64,000 nucleotides of DNA from Nocardioidaceae bacterium. Lineage in GTDB: Bacteria > Actinomycetota > Actinomycetes > Propionibacteriales > Nocardioidaceae. Made by a program: the position numbers and the translations under genes. The notes below the pieces were generated by a model. It saw nothing but the letters and a program-made list of their open reading frames with translations. It searched no databases and had not been told where the DNA came from. This document shows, in pieces, positions 1 to 9,038 of the stretch (its first letter is position 1; each line of letters opens with the position of its first letter). The stretch covers positions 90,608-154,607 of the forward strand of contig JACJWW010000004.1 in NCBI GenBank assembly GCA_020636935.1. Reading direction: 5' to 3'.

Positions 1-604
1 CTCACTGCGTGATGGCAGGTCCTTTGCCACTCGGCGCGTGACTGCCAGGCAGCACGGTCGACCAATCTTCTTCATGACCGCCAACTTCCAGATCCCAGAA
101 GATGGCGTGGAGCATGCTGATCCGATGCCACAAGTCATGGCCCCCGAAGAATGCCCTGATGTCATCCGCGCGGCTCCAGCCGCACAACTGGAGGAATGGC
201 GGCGCGAGTGGGCCGCTGTGGACATGCGTCGGGCTGGCTCGACCGTGCATGCGCCGGGTGCAGCGCATGTAGGCCGCTCGCAGTGGTGGATCAAACTGGA
301 CGGCGAATTGCCGGATTCCGCTGAAATCCAGACGGCGGCCTTCACCTACGCCACGGACATGACCTTGTTGCCCGCCGTACTAGTGCCCCACGGGCTCAAT
401 CTGATGTCGCCCGGGGTCCAATCAGCTTCCCTGGATCACACGATCTGGTTCCACCGACCCATCCGCGCTGATCAATGGTGGCTCTATGACCAAGCCACCC
501 CGAGTGCTCAGGGTGCACGCGGCTTGGCCTTGGCCAGGGTCTTCCAGGATGGCAAACTCTGCGCCACGGTGGCTCAGGAGGGGCTGGTCAGAGTCAGTCG
601 TTAG
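1..604 (+). CDS. tesB: Acyl-CoA thioesterase II (TesB family), 5' end cut by window
   Basis: Hydrolyses acyl-CoA to free fatty acid and CoA. The frame is open from the first bases, so the N-terminal hotdog domain begins upstream and only about 200 C-terminal residues are visible. The segment LRDGRSFATRRV, an ATDMTLL stretch, SLDHTIWFHRP and the terminal AQEGL are typical of TesB. Aligned from memory to E. coli TesB, the Asp/Thr/Gln catalytic set appears as Asp (ATDM), Ser instead of Thr (ASLDH) and Gln (AQEG). The stop overlaps the 3' end of the convergent MaoC gene by about 11 bases. The lipid setting (MaoC, FabG4, FadA2) fits a role in fatty acyl-CoA turnover; the physiological substrate cannot be told. 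Confidence 0.9.
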   Translation, partial: SLRDGRSFATRRVTARQHGRPIFFMTANFQIPEDGVEHADPMPQVMAPEECPDVIRAAPAAQLEEWRREWAAVDMRRAGSTVHAPGAAHVGRSQWWIKLDGELPDSAEIQTAAFTYATDMTLLPAVLVPHGLNLMSPGVQSASLDHTIWFHRPIRADQWWLYDQATPSAQGARGLALARVFQDGKLCATVAQEGLVRVSR

Positions 605-1481
605 CCCGCAGTCTCCCGACCAGATGCGGAGCTCCGCTGGATGGATTGGTCAGTGAGAAGTCGATCCCGCCTTCGACCACTCGGGAGCCGAAGGCAACCT
701 TGCCTGGCAAGAAGATCGGCTTCTTGAACTCCACGCTGACCGTGGCTGCATCGGGCACCCGCCCATCAAGGGCCGCGATGCACCGGGCTTTGCTCCACAT
801 GCCGTGAGCGATTTGGCGGTTGAAGCCAAGGGCCTTGGCGGTCACGGCGTACAGGTGGATTGGGTTGTGATCGCCAGACACGCTTGCGTAGCGCCTTCCC
901 AAGTTGCCTGGGAGTCGCCAAGTCACTCCATTGCCAGGGATCAACTCGAAGGGATCTCCTTCGGGTGGGGCATCGGGATTTCCCTTGCCGACCCGGAGGT
1001 AGGTCGAGGTGGATTCCCAGACGAGTTCGTTGTCGCTCGTGATCGTGGTGACGAAGTCGAATGCCTTGCCCTTTGACATAGCCCGCAGATTGGCAACCCG
1101 AGCCGAGACTGTCAGCTCTTCAGTGGGCAGGATCTGACGATATGAAGTCACCTCATTGCGCAGGTGCACTGTGCCGATCGCGGGATAGGGAAAGGACGAG
1201 TCAGTCATGATCGCCATGTGCAATGGGAACGCGAGCATGTGCGGATAGGTCAGTGGAAGCGCTTCTCGTGATGTGAAGCCACAAACAGCTGCGTAGGCAG
1301 CGACATGGGCCGGATCAATCTTCACGTCTTCTCGTCTGAGGCACAGGTCAGGCAGGTCTCCGCCCTTCTTCGCAACCCCGGGCAGTAGGTTGAGGCCAGG
1401 GATCATCGGCAGGGCTGCCTTGGCCATGGTCGAGGCGCTGCTGAGGCCGCTTGGGCTCTGGGTGATGACGCGATCGGTCAT
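594..1481 (-). CDS. htdX: MaoC-like (R)-3-hydroxyacyl dehydratase/hydratase, HtdX-like
   Basis: A 295-residue double-hotdog MaoC protein. The C-terminal half carries the hydratase-2 signature YASVSGDHNPIH, with the expected catalytic Asp204 and His209; the N-terminal half lacks it and is probably the structural hotdog. Length and neighbours match M. tuberculosis Rv0241c (HtdX, about 280 residues), which sits next to fabG4 and fadA2 in the same order as here. Expected reaction: reversible dehydration of (R)-3-hydroxyacyl thioesters. It is the second gene after fabG4, only 2 bases downstream, so the two are almost certainly cotranscribed. Symbol assigned by synteny; ACP versus CoA substrate preference is not visible. 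Confidence 0.8.
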   Translation of the reverse strand: MTDRVITQSPSGLSSASTMAKAALPMIPGLNLLPGVAKKGGDLPDLCLRREDVKIDPAHVAAYAAVCGFTSREALPLTYPHMLAFPLHMAIMTDSSFPYPAIGTVHLRNEVTSYRQILPTEELTVSARVANLRAMSKGKAFDFVTTITSDNELVWESTSTYLRVGKGNPDAPPEGDPFELIPGNGVTWRLPGNLGRRYASVSGDHNPIHLYAVTAKALGFNRQIAHGMWSKARCIAALDGRVPDAATVSVEFKKPIFLPGKVAFGSRVVEGGIDFSLTNPSSGAPHLVGRLRAND

Positions 1482-1483
1482 GG

Positions 1484-2833
1484 TCAGGCCCCGAGCATCA
1501 TCTGACCGCAGACGCGGACCACATTGCCGTTGACCGCCGTGGAAGCAGGGTTGAGATACCAGGCAATCGTTTCGGCGACGTCCACAGGAAGGCCGCCCTG
1601 GCTCATGGCATTCATCCGCTGTCCGACCTCACGGGTGGCGAAGGGCACTGCTGCTGTCATCTGGGTGATGATGAAGCCGGGGGCCACGGCATTGACCGTG
1701 ATGCCATCCTTGAGCTCGTCAGCGAGGCTGTCGACCAAGCCGATGACACCTGCCTTGGAGGCGGCGTAGTTGGTCTGTCCGACATTGCCGGCGATACCTG
1801 CAATCGAAGAAACCCCAACGATCCTGCCGTTCTTGTTGATCAATCCTTGATCGAGAAGCTCTTGGGTGATCAGCTCGGGAGCAGTGAGGTTCACGGCGAT
1901 CACTGAGGCCCAGCGATCCTCACTCATGTTGGCCAACTTCTTGTCTCGCGTGATTCCGGCGTTGTGTACGACGCCATCCACTGCGCCGAAAGTCTTCTTG
2001 ACATGTGCGGCGATCCTTGCGGGGGCGTCCTTGCCAGTGATGTCAAGGGTCAGGAAATCACCATTGAGTTCGGTCATCAGTGCTTGTAGTTCGCTGGCCG
2101 CCTGGGGTACGTCGATCCCGAGCACGGTGGCGCCATCGCGATGCAGCACCCGGGCGATCTGCTCACCGATGCCTCGGGATGCGCCAGTGACGATGGCAAT
2201 CTTGCCGTGCAATGGCTTAGTGGCGTCGCTCGCCTGTTGAGCCTTCTTGCTGCCGCCGGCACCGATCCGGACGACTTGACCGGAGACATACGCGCTCTTC
2301 GGTGACAAGAAGAAGCCCAGTGTGGAGGCGATCGCGCCCTCAGCGCCGGGGGAGACGTACACGAGATTGACCGTGCTGCCCTTGCCGATCTCCTTGCCAA
2401 GAGACCGAGTGAAGCCTTCGAGGGCCCGTTGGGCGATGCGTTCGGAGCCGGATTCGGTCTCGCTCGGATTGGTGCCCAGTACGACCACGCGTGCGCAAGC
2501 TTGCAGCCTGCGCATCAGCGGAGTGAAGAAGCTCTGGAGTCCGATCAAATCCCCTGCAGTGGTGAGGCCGGTCGCGTCGAAGACCAGGCCCTTGAGTTTG
2601 TCTCCCTCCGTGCTGGGCGTTTCCGTGGCGCGTTGGAAGCCGACCCCAAGGGTTCCGAGGGCCGCGGTCGCGCTCTCGGCGAGCCGACCTGAGCCGCCGA
2701 CAAGCACAGTCCCGTCCACGAGAGGCGCGCCGTCGTGCCACCGATCCAATTTCATGGGATTGGGAAGTCCGAGATTCTTCACGAAGATCTTGCCGATTGG
2801 GCTGTCGGTGAATGACTGGTAGCGATCGGTCAT
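1484..2833 (-). CDS. fabG4: 3-oxoacyl-thioester reductase, high-molecular-weight SDR (FabG4-like)
   Basis: NAD(P)H-dependent reduction of 3-oxoacyl thioesters. The 449-residue length matches the unusual high-molecular-weight FabG4 (Rv0242c, about 454). Residues 1-205 form a degenerate flavodoxin-like domain. The C-terminal SDR domain has TGASRGIG (216-223), NAG (291-293) and Ser343, Tyr356, Lys360. The open frame extends upstream, but I chose the ATG at 2833 because MTDRYQSF begins the conserved N-terminus and an AAGGA lies about 12 bases ahead. It is divergent from fadA2 across a 178-base gap and followed 2 bases later by the MaoC gene, giving reductase, dehydratase and thiolase activities together. 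Confidence 0.87.
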   Translation of the reverse strand: MTDRYQSFTDSPIGKIFVKNLGLPNPMKLDRWHDGAPLVDGTVLVGGSGRLAESATAALGTLGVGFQRATETPSTEGDKLKGLVFDATGLTTAGDLIGLQSFFTPLMRRLQACARVVVLGTNPSETESGSERIAQRALEGFTRSLGKEIGKGSTVNLVYVSPGAEGAIASTLGFFLSPKSAYVSGQVVRIGAGGSKKAQQASDATKPLHGKIAIVTGASRGIGEQIARVLHRDGATVLGIDVPQAASELQALMTELNGDFLTLDITGKDAPARIAAHVKKTFGAVDGVVHNAGITRDKKLANMSEDRWASVIAVNLTAPELITQELLDQGLINKNGRIVGVSSIAGIAGNVGQTNYAASKAGVIGLVDSLADELKDGITVNAVAPGFIITQMTAAVPFATREVGQRMNAMSQGGLPVDVAETIAWYLNPASTAVNGNVVRVCGQMMLGA

Positions 2834-3011
2834 GGTGATGAGGCGTCCTTCTTGAGCTCGGTGAGGATAGTCGATGAGACGAATGTAACTGTAGGTGTAA
2901 CTCAGTGTCCAAGAATCGTGATGTGCCTGACATTGGGTTTGCAAGATTGCGTCTACCAGTCAGTATTGGTCGCAACCCTTTCTTCACTCAACTCTCAGCA
3001 GAGGTGCATCA
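2834..3011. promoter_or_regulatory. Divergent fabG4/fadA2 promoter region with TGTAACT direct repeat
   Basis: This 178-base gap must hold promoters for both divergent units. It contains an exact direct repeat TGTAACT at 2884-2890 and 2896-2902, start-to-start spacing 12 bases, closer to fabG4. No confident -10/-35 pair was found. The repeat could bind a regulator, for example the TetR protein encoded at 4313-4984, but nothing in the sequence proves that. Confidence 0.4.
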
Positions 3012-4292
3012 ATGCAGTCCAAGACCCGCAAGGTAGCCATTCTTGGTGGCAACCGCATCCCCTTCGCCCGGTCAAACACCGCCTACACAGGTATCTCCAA
3101 TCAGGAGATGCTCACCGCTGCCATTGATGGCCTGGCTGCCAGATTCAACCTGGAGGGTGAGCGGATCGGTGAAGTAGCCGCAGGTGCTGTCTTGAAGCAC
3201 GCCCGAGACTTCAATCTTGCCCGCGAGTCCGTGCTTTCCACGAGGCTGGCGCCTGAGACTCCTGCGGTTGACCTCCAGCAGGCCTGTGGCACCGGGCTCC
3301 AGGCCGCCATCTATCTTGCCAACAAGATCGCGCTGGGCCAGATAAACTCGGGCATCGCCGGCGGCACCGACACCACTTCGGATGCTCCCTTGGCCATTGG
3401 CGACAAGTTGCGCAAGAAGCTCATGGTGGTCAACGCTGCCAAGGACAACAAGGCTCGTCTGGCTGCATTGGCCAAGATCAAGCCCACCGACTTTGGGCTG
3501 GAGATTCCGCGCAATGGTGAGCCGCGCACCGGGTTGTCCATGGGCGATCATGCCGCGCTGACTGCTTTGGAGTGGCGAATCACTCGCGAGGCCCAAGATG
3601 AGCTTGCCGTGGCTTCCCACAAGAACTTGGCCGCTTCGTATGAGCGTGGCTTCCAGGACGATCTGATCACAGCTTTCCGGGGCTTGGAGCGCGACCAGAA
3701 TCTGCGTGCAGACTCCTCGGTAGAGAAGTTGGCCACCCTGAAACCGGTCTTCGGCCAGGGTGAGGCAGCCACGATGACTGCCGCCAACTCGACTCCACTC
3801 ACCGATGGCGCATCTGCTGTCCTGCTGGCGAGCGACGAGTGGGCCAAGGAGCATGATCTCCCGGTTCTGGCCTATTTCTCCGACGCAGAGACGGCCGCCG
3901 TTGACTTCGTGCATGGGGGAGAGGGGCTCTTGATGGCCCCGACCTACGCCGTACCGCGACTTCTGGCTCGAAATGGTCTGTCCTTGCAGGACTTTGACTA
4001 CTACGAGATCCACGAGGCCTTTGCCTCACAGGTGTTGTCCACGCTGGCGGCCTGGGAGGACGAAGTGTTCTGCAAGATGCGACTGGGGCTGGACTCACCG
4101 CTGGGTGCGATTGACCGGAGCAAGCTCAATGTGACGGGATCGTCTCTGGCCGCAGGCCACCCCTTTGCTGCCACCGGTGGCCGGATCATCGCGGTGCTGG
4201 CGAAGTTGCTGGCCGAGAAGGGTGAAGGCCGTGGGTTGATCTCCATCTGTGCGGCCGGTGGACAGGGCGTCACCGCAATCATCGAACGCTGA
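3012..4292 (+). CDS. fadA2: Acetyl-CoA acetyltransferase / 3-ketoacyl-CoA thiolase (FadA2-like)
   Basis: A 426-residue thiolase catalysing CoA-dependent cleavage or condensation of 3-ketoacyl-CoA. The nucleophilic cysteine is Cys92 in QQACGTG. The other family blocks are EIHEAFA, the AAGHPFAATGG segment with its histidine, and the C-terminal CAAGGQG with the second catalytic cysteine. The N-terminus (KVAILGGNRIPFARSN) is typical of FadA2/FadI-type thiolases. Divergent from fabG4 and the MaoC gene, as in Rv0241c-Rv0243, and convergent with the TetR gene. The start is ATG at 3012. The degradative versus biosynthetic direction cannot be settled from sequence. Confidence 0.9.
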   Translation: MQSKTRKVAILGGNRIPFARSNTAYTGISNQEMLTAAIDGLAARFNLEGERIGEVAAGAVLKHARDFNLARESVLSTRLAPETPAVDLQQACGTGLQAAIYLANKIALGQINSGIAGGTDTTSDAPLAIGDKLRKKLMVVNAAKDNKARLAALAKIKPTDFGLEIPRNGEPRTGLSMGDHAALTALEWRITREAQDELAVASHKNLAASYERGFQDDLITAFRGLERDQNLRADSSVEKLATLKPVFGQGEAATMTAANSTPLTDGASAVLLASDEWAKEHDLPVLAYFSDAETAAVDFVHGGEGLLMAPTYAVPRLLARNGLSLQDFDYYEIHEAFASQVLSTLAAWEDEVFCKMRLGLDSPLGAIDRSKLNVTGSSLAAGHPFAATGGRIIAVLAKLLAEKGEGRGLISICAAGGQGVTAIIER

Positions 4293-4312
4293 ACGGGGGC
4301 TGGCGCGGGGGC

Positions 4313-4984
4313 TCAAGAAACGCTGACCAGAGCCCTCGCTGAAGCCACCAGGAAGCCTTTCACCTCTTCGGTGCCCAAGGATGAGATCTTGGGTACGCCA
4401 GGTGCCGCTTCGCCCACCACCATCCCTACTCGGGCAAGTTGGAGTGCGCCCAGGCCGGTTGCGTACATATGGTTTGCCACCGTGGTGCTGTCCACGTCGT
4501 GGAAGTCACCAGACTCGATGCCTTCGTCAATGACACGGCTGACTTGACTCAGACAATTGGACATGGCCCTTCCGAGTCTGAACATGGCTGCTTCGCTGAT
4601 TTCATCGAACAACTCCGAACCCGTGCGTCGCATCAATGCCAAGGCGCAGTCCACGAACGCTGGATGTTGAATGCCGTACTCGGCGAACTCGACCACTAGG
4701 TCTGCCAACTTGTTTGCCGGTGCTTGCGGGGCGATTGCTGCCCCTGCGAGTGTCTCGGCCAATTCGTCCAGATAACTGACCAGGGTCAGTGCGAAGAGCT
4801 CTTCCTTGCCGCTGAAGTGGCGATAGATGATGGCTCGATTGACCCCTACTGACTTGGCGATGTCATCGATCTGGGCCTCGCTAACGCCGGCCTCGTCAAA
4901 TATGGTCCGGGTGGCCTGGAGGATCGCTCTCTCCCGAGCCCGCCGCTTGGCTGCTGTGCTGGGTTGGCGCCCTGGGGTTGGCAT
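4313..4984 (-). CDS. TetR-family transcriptional regulator
   Basis: A 223-residue one-component repressor. The N-terminal helix-turn-helix lies at about residues 35-58 (IDDIAKSVGVNRAIIYRHF), followed by a ligand-binding helical domain that is hard to assign. It is divergent from the first mce operon and convergent with fadA2. A long inverted repeat starts 18 bases upstream of its start (5002-5031), a usual position for autoregulation. Likely targets are therefore its own gene and the mce operon, and possibly the fabG4/fadA2 set; the ligand is unknown, an acyl-CoA being a guess from context. Confidence 0.85.
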   Translation of the reverse strand: MPTPGRQPSTAAKRRARERAILQATRTIFDEAGVSEAQIDDIAKSVGVNRAIIYRHFSGKEELFALTLVSYLDELAETLAGAAIAPQAPANKLADLVVEFAEYGIQHPAFVDCALALMRRTGSELFDEISEAAMFRLGRAMSNCLSQVSRVIDEGIESGDFHDVDSTTVANHMYATGLGALQLARVGMVVGEAAPGVPKISSLGTEEVKGFLVASARALVSVS

Positions 4985-5001
4985 GGGTTGATTCTAGATC
5001 T

Positions 5002-5031
5002 TTGTCACATTGAGTTGCACGTGCGTGACAA
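5002..5031. promoter_or_regulatory. Inverted repeat, candidate TetR operator
   Basis: TTGTCAC (5002-5008) and its exact reverse complement GTGACAA (5025-5031) enclose 16 bases that include the small palindrome GCACGTGC (5017-5024). It sits just upstream of the TetR start in the gap shared with the first mce operon, so it is a natural candidate operator. Function inferred from position only. Confidence 0.5.
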
Positions 5032-5125
5032 CTACAGATATGAACCATTCTTGTCAGCATCGTGAGCAGGGAAGTTGGACTAATTCAGGTCAGGCTGATG
5101 ACAAATGTGGGGTTTTATCCATGTG

Positions 5126-5150
5126 GTCTGGTTCACCCAGTGAGCCAGAC
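5126..5150. promoter_or_regulatory. 25-bp near-perfect palindrome upstream of first mce operon
   Basis: GTCTGG...CCAGAC with an inner CAC...GTG: 10 of 12 symmetric base pairs match around a central C (one further position is G-T). It lies 108 bases before the first yrbE start. It may be an operator for a dimeric repressor or form a leader RNA hairpin. It does not resemble the KstR consensus. Confidence 0.45.
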
Positions 5151-5258
5151 GTGACATCGGGCATAACCTCCGGCAACATTGCGCCGTTGCCTGTGTGGCT
5201 GAGACGACCAGTTGTCGTCGCTTCCACCTGACGCCACGAGCAAGAGGAAGGGAAGCTC

Positions 5259-6083
5259 TTGAGTTCGATTGCCGCAGTTGGTCGGCAGAGTGTCGAAGTG
5301 CTGTACACCCATGCCCATAAGGGCATCATCACCGCTGGTGAGATGACCGTCATGGGTGTCGAGGCAGTCAAGGCAGGCGTCACCGACATGGTCAAGGGGC
5401 GATTCTCCTGGACCGAGTTCCTCCTCCAGGTTTGGTTCATGCTGCGCGTTTCATTGGCGCCGACGATCATGGTGGCCATCCCTTTTGGTGTGATCATCTC
5501 GGTGCAGATCGGTGCGGTCGCCAGCCAGATCGGAGCCAGTTCCTTCAGCGGCGCAGTCAATGGCATCGGCATCCTGCGTCAAGCCGCACCTCTGGTGACA
5601 TCACTCATGATCTCCGGAGTGGTGGGCTCTGCAATCACCTCGGATCTAGGTGCCCGCACTGTCCGTGAAGAGATCGATGCACTCAAGGTCATGGGCATCT
5701 CGCCGATCCAACGGCTGGTTGCTCCGCGAGTCTTTGCTGCTCTCCTGGTCTCGGTCGTACTGACCTTCGTGGTTGCGATGACCTCCATGGTCACCGCCTA
5801 CATCATGAATGTTGGCGGCGGCAGCATCAGCTCGGGCACGTACATGAGCTCGTTCGTGTCCTTTGCACAGACCAATGACCTACTCCTCGCTCAGTTCAAG
5901 GCGTTGATCTTCGGCTTCGTCGCCACGATCGTGGCCTCCCACAAGGGCCTAGGGGCCTCTGGTGGACCCAAAGGCGTCGCGGATGCGGTCAACCAAGCCG
6001 TCGTACTTGCTGTGATCATTTTGTCCATCATCAATCTGGCCATTACCCAGGCCTACGTGATGCTTGTGGATACGGGGCTCTAA
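5259..6083 (+). CDS. YrbE/MlaE-family permease, first of the pair (mce operon 1)
   Basis: Integral membrane permease of an Mce lipid transporter. About 274 residues, with a hydrophobic C-terminal two-thirds and the MlaE-family signature around EEIDALKVMGISPIQRLVAPR. The N-terminal tail is roughly 20 residues longer than in mycobacterial YrbE4A. The start is TTG at 5259, chosen because GAGGAAGGGAAG lies immediately ahead. It begins an operon with the next eight genes. Compared with the homologue at 18710 it is clearly divergent, so the two operons are not a recent duplication. The cognate ATPase (MceG/Mkl type) is not in the window. Confidence 0.87.
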   Translation: MSSIAAVGRQSVEVLYTHAHKGIITAGEMTVMGVEAVKAGVTDMVKGRFSWTEFLLQVWFMLRVSLAPTIMVAIPFGVIISVQIGAVASQIGASSFSGAVNGIGILRQAAPLVTSLMISGVVGSAITSDLGARTVREEIDALKVMGISPIQRLVAPRVFAALLVSVVLTFVVAMTSMVTAYIMNVGGGSISSGTYMSSFVSFAQTNDLLLAQFKALIFGFVATIVASHKGLGASGGPKGVADAVNQAVVLAVIILSIINLAITQAYVMLVDTGL

Positions 6084-6934
6084 TGACTGTCTTGAAGGTA
6101 GGCCGACCAAATCCACTCGCTCGAGCAGGTGATGCGACTGTCACAGTGCTCGCTCAACTGGGAGATTTCCTCACATTCTCCATCGCTACCTTTGCGTCAA
6201 TCCCACTGACGATCCGCAAGTACCACCGCGAGATCCTCTATCACCTCAAGGACATCGCTTGGGGTAGCGGCGCAATCGTGGTTGGTGGCGGCACGATCGG
6301 CATCATGGTGCTGTTGGCCATCTCTGCAGGTACCTCGCTGGGCATTGAAGGCTTCAACGGTTTGGAGATCGTCGGGCTGGCCCCGCTGACCGGCTTCATC
6401 TCAGCCAGCGCCAACACTCGCGAGTTGGCGCCGCTGGTGGCGGCCTTGGCGCTCGCGTCGCAAGTCGGCTGTCGCTTCACCGCCCAAATCGGCTCCATGA
6501 AGATCAATGAGGAAGTCGATGCGCTCGAAGTAATGGCGGTCCATCCTCTGCGTTATCTCGTCACGGCACGACTCCTTGGCGTCGGCATCGCGGTGATCCC
6601 GCTCTACATGATCGGTTTGCTTGGCTCATATCTTGCCTCTAAATGGGCGGTCGTCTATCTATTCGGCCAGTCCCCGGGGCAATATGACCACTACTTCAAT
6701 ATCTTCATCCGTGGCCACGACGTCTTCTTGTCAGTCGTCAAGATGGTGGTCTTCTCGATCATGATCGTCTTGATCCACTGCTGGTATGGCATCAGAGTCC
6801 AAGGGGGGCCACAATCTGTGGGTGAAGCAACCGGTCGCGCTATCCGGGCCAGCATCGTGGTCAACGTCGTACTTGACATGATCTTGACCCTGGTCTTCTG
6901 GGGTAGCGACTCCGGCTTCAGGGTGTCGGGATAG
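6083..6934 (+). CDS. YrbE/MlaE-family permease, second of the pair (mce operon 1)
   Basis: Second permease subunit, 283 residues, expected to pair with the preceding YrbE in the inner membrane. The ATG overlaps the upstream TAA by one base (TAATG), showing translational coupling. The MlaE signature is present as EEVDALEVMAVHPLRYLVTARLLG, preceded by a strongly hydrophobic segment and the block SANTRELAPLVAALALASQVG. The C-terminal hydrophobic segments end at VSG. Family and gene order are clear; the imported lipid is not. Confidence 0.88.
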   Translation: MTVLKVGRPNPLARAGDATVTVLAQLGDFLTFSIATFASIPLTIRKYHREILYHLKDIAWGSGAIVVGGGTIGIMVLLAISAGTSLGIEGFNGLEIVGLAPLTGFISASANTRELAPLVAALALASQVGCRFTAQIGSMKINEEVDALEVMAVHPLRYLVTARLLGVGIAVIPLYMIGLLGSYLASKWAVVYLFGQSPGQYDHYFNIFIRGHDVFLSVVKMVVFSIMIVLIHCWYGIRVQGGPQSVGEATGRAIRASIVVNVVLDMILTLVFWGSDSGFRVSG

Positions 6935-6936
6935 TC

Positions 6937-8025
6937 ATGTCGACCAGAAACGAAACGACCCGAGCTCAGCTTGCCCGCCGAGGGCTGGTGCTGACGGCGA
7001 TCATCGCCTTGATCATCACGATGTCCTTCTTGCACATGAAGGGCTTCTTCAACCGATCCCCCGTGGTCCACGCGCGGGTTGCCAATGCTGGTGCAGCATT
7101 GATCCCCGGCGCAGATGTGAAGATGCGTGGCGTCATCGTTGGACGGGTGCGTGACATAAAGGCTGACCCTGACGGTGGTGCCCGCATCGCCTTGCGAGTG
7201 GCGGACAACAAACTCGAGCGGATCCCGTCCAATGTCCAGGCCCGCATTTTGCCGGCTACCGTGTTCGGCACCACATTCGTGGATCTGACCGTGCCGGGAG
7301 AGCAGTCGACCGCAGCGTTGAAGCCCGGCGCGGTGATCCCTGCAGACGTCACCCAGAAGACACTTGAGTTGCAGGTGGCCTTGGATGACATTGACCGGAT
7401 CATCACAGCGCTTGGCCCCGGCGAGCTCGCCACTGCTCTTCAAGCAGCTGCGCAAGCGCTCGACGGGCGCGGTGAGCAGATCGGGCAGATTATTGAGACT
7501 GCCGACAAGTACGTCACCAGGCTCAACCCGCGGATGCCGTTGGTGCAGCAAAATATCAAGAAGCTGGCTGACAACCTGGAGATCGTTGATGAAGTGGCGC
7601 CCAACTATTTTGATGCCACCGACGACGCCTTGGTCACCGCGAGGATGATCGCGGAGGAGAAGGCCTCGATCACCAACTTGATCAATGGCAGTTCAGCCAT
7701 GTTCACCGATGCCAATGGGCTTCTGCGCCGAGAGAAGTCAGAGCTGATCAGATTCGTCAACAACTCAGCGATCCTGATGCGAGCCCTGTATGACACTCGC
7801 TATGGCATCACTCAGGCAATCGACACGCACCTGTTCTTGCAGCGCACCTTGGGTACGGCGATGCGCGGCAGCATGATCCACATGGGCATCTACTTGGAGT
7901 TGTTCGGCCACGATCCGGCTTACTACACGAATGCAGACTGCCCGCGCTGGGGCCAGGCCAAGGGCAACAATTGTGGTGCTGCTCGGGCGTCTGCTAGGAG
8001 TCTGATGAACGGGGGCGACCAGTGA
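6937..8025 (+). CDS. MCE-family protein, A position (mce operon 1)
   Basis: Substrate-binding/channel subunit, 362 residues. One N-terminal membrane anchor (about residues 16-33) is followed by the MCE/MlaD domain (about 40-120, with the block GADVKMRGVIVGRVRDI) and a long helical region. The C-terminal tail carries two cysteines (CPRWG and NNCG), as often in actinobacterial MCE proteins, suggesting an extracytoplasmic disulfide. The first of six consecutive MCE genes, which fixes it as the A subunit. It starts 3 bases after the yrbE stop. Confidence 0.86.
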   Translation: MSTRNETTRAQLARRGLVLTAIIALIITMSFLHMKGFFNRSPVVHARVANAGAALIPGADVKMRGVIVGRVRDIKADPDGGARIALRVADNKLERIPSNVQARILPATVFGTTFVDLTVPGEQSTAALKPGAVIPADVTQKTLELQVALDDIDRIITALGPGELATALQAAAQALDGRGEQIGQIIETADKYVTRLNPRMPLVQQNIKKLADNLEIVDEVAPNYFDATDDALVTARMIAEEKASITNLINGSSAMFTDANGLLRREKSELIRFVNNSAILMRALYDTRYGITQAIDTHLFLQRTLGTAMRGSMIHMGIYLELFGHDPAYYTNADCPRWGQAKGNNCGAARASARSLMNGGDQ

Positions 8026-9038
8026 CTGGGATTCGATCCATTGCGGTGAAGGTCGTCATCGCAGTCATTGTTTCTTTGCTGATGGGCGTGGTCATCTTCA
8101 ACACGATGGTCAACAAACTGCCTGGTGAGTCGATCAGTTATCAGGCTGACTTCAAGGATGTCGCTGGCCTACGGACCGGAGACGACGTTCGCTTGGCCGG
8201 TGTGCGGGTCGGGCGAGTCAATGACATCAAGTTGGGCGGCAGTGGCGCGATGGTTGAATTTGATGTGACGGAAGCGAACCCCATGTTGTCCAACACTTCG
8301 CTGCAACTTCGCTATCAGAACCTCTTGGGGCAGCGCTATCTAGCGATGGTGCAGCCCGAGGACCGTGGGTCAAAGGTGAAGGCGGGGGCCACCATCCCAG
8401 TGGCCAATACCGACCCGGGCTTCGACCTGACGGCCTTGCTCAATGGCTTCCGGCCCTTGTTTGACGCGTTGAATCCCGATGACGTCAACAAATTGGCCAG
8501 CTCAATGATCAAGGTGATGCAGGGAGAGGGGGGCACCGCAGAGACCCTTTTGCAGCAGACTGGCGAGTTGACCAACTCCTTGGCAGACAAGGATCGGGTC
8601 TTTGGTGAGGTCCTGAACAATCTCACGCCTGTGTTGACTGATCTGGCCAGCCAAGGTGGTCGGTTCTCATCTACGGTCAAGGAGTTGCGTGCCCTGATGA
8701 CCGGCCTGGCAGCCGATCGTCAGGCAATCGGCTCCTCCATCGATGGGATGAGTCAGTTGATCACCTCTACGTCTGACTTACTGGCAGAAGCAAACAAGAC
8801 CACGCCCACGACGGTGCGCAAGTTCCGTAGAGTCATGCAGAACTGGATGGCCAACCGTGATGACTTCGTGCGCGGCTTGGGCTACTACAGCGGGATCATC
8901 GAGGCATTCGGGCGCAGTCACTCCTACGAGAACGCCATGAACACCTACTTCTGCTCCATTGACCTGGACCTTCTGGGCCTGACAATCAACCTTGCGGGTC
9001 CGAAGGCCGGCAGCTACTCAAGGAACTGTGGCGGATGA
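8022..9038 (+). CDS. MCE-family protein, B position (mce operon 1)
   Basis: 338 residues with an N-terminal anchor (VVIAVIVSLLMGVVIFNTMV), then an MCE domain (GDDVRLAGVRVGRVNDIKL) and a helical region containing the 'FNGFRPLFDALNPDDVNKL' type block found in B subunits. The GTG start overlaps the preceding TGA (GTGA). C-terminal cysteines occur near the end (YFCSID and RNCGG). Expected to assemble with the other five MCE proteins into a hexameric periplasm-spanning tunnel. Confidence 0.86.
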   Translation: MTGIRSIAVKVVIAVIVSLLMGVVIFNTMVNKLPGESISYQADFKDVAGLRTGDDVRLAGVRVGRVNDIKLGGSGAMVEFDVTEANPMLSNTSLQLRYQNLLGQRYLAMVQPEDRGSKVKAGATIPVANTDPGFDLTALLNGFRPLFDALNPDDVNKLASSMIKVMQGEGGTAETLLQQTGELTNSLADKDRVFGEVLNNLTPVLTDLASQGGRFSSTVKELRALMTGLAADRQAIGSSIDGMSQLITSTSDLLAEANKTTPTTVRKFRRVMQNWMANRDDFVRGLGYYSGIIEAFGRSHSYENAMNTYFCSIDLDLLGLTINLAGPKAGSYSRNCGG

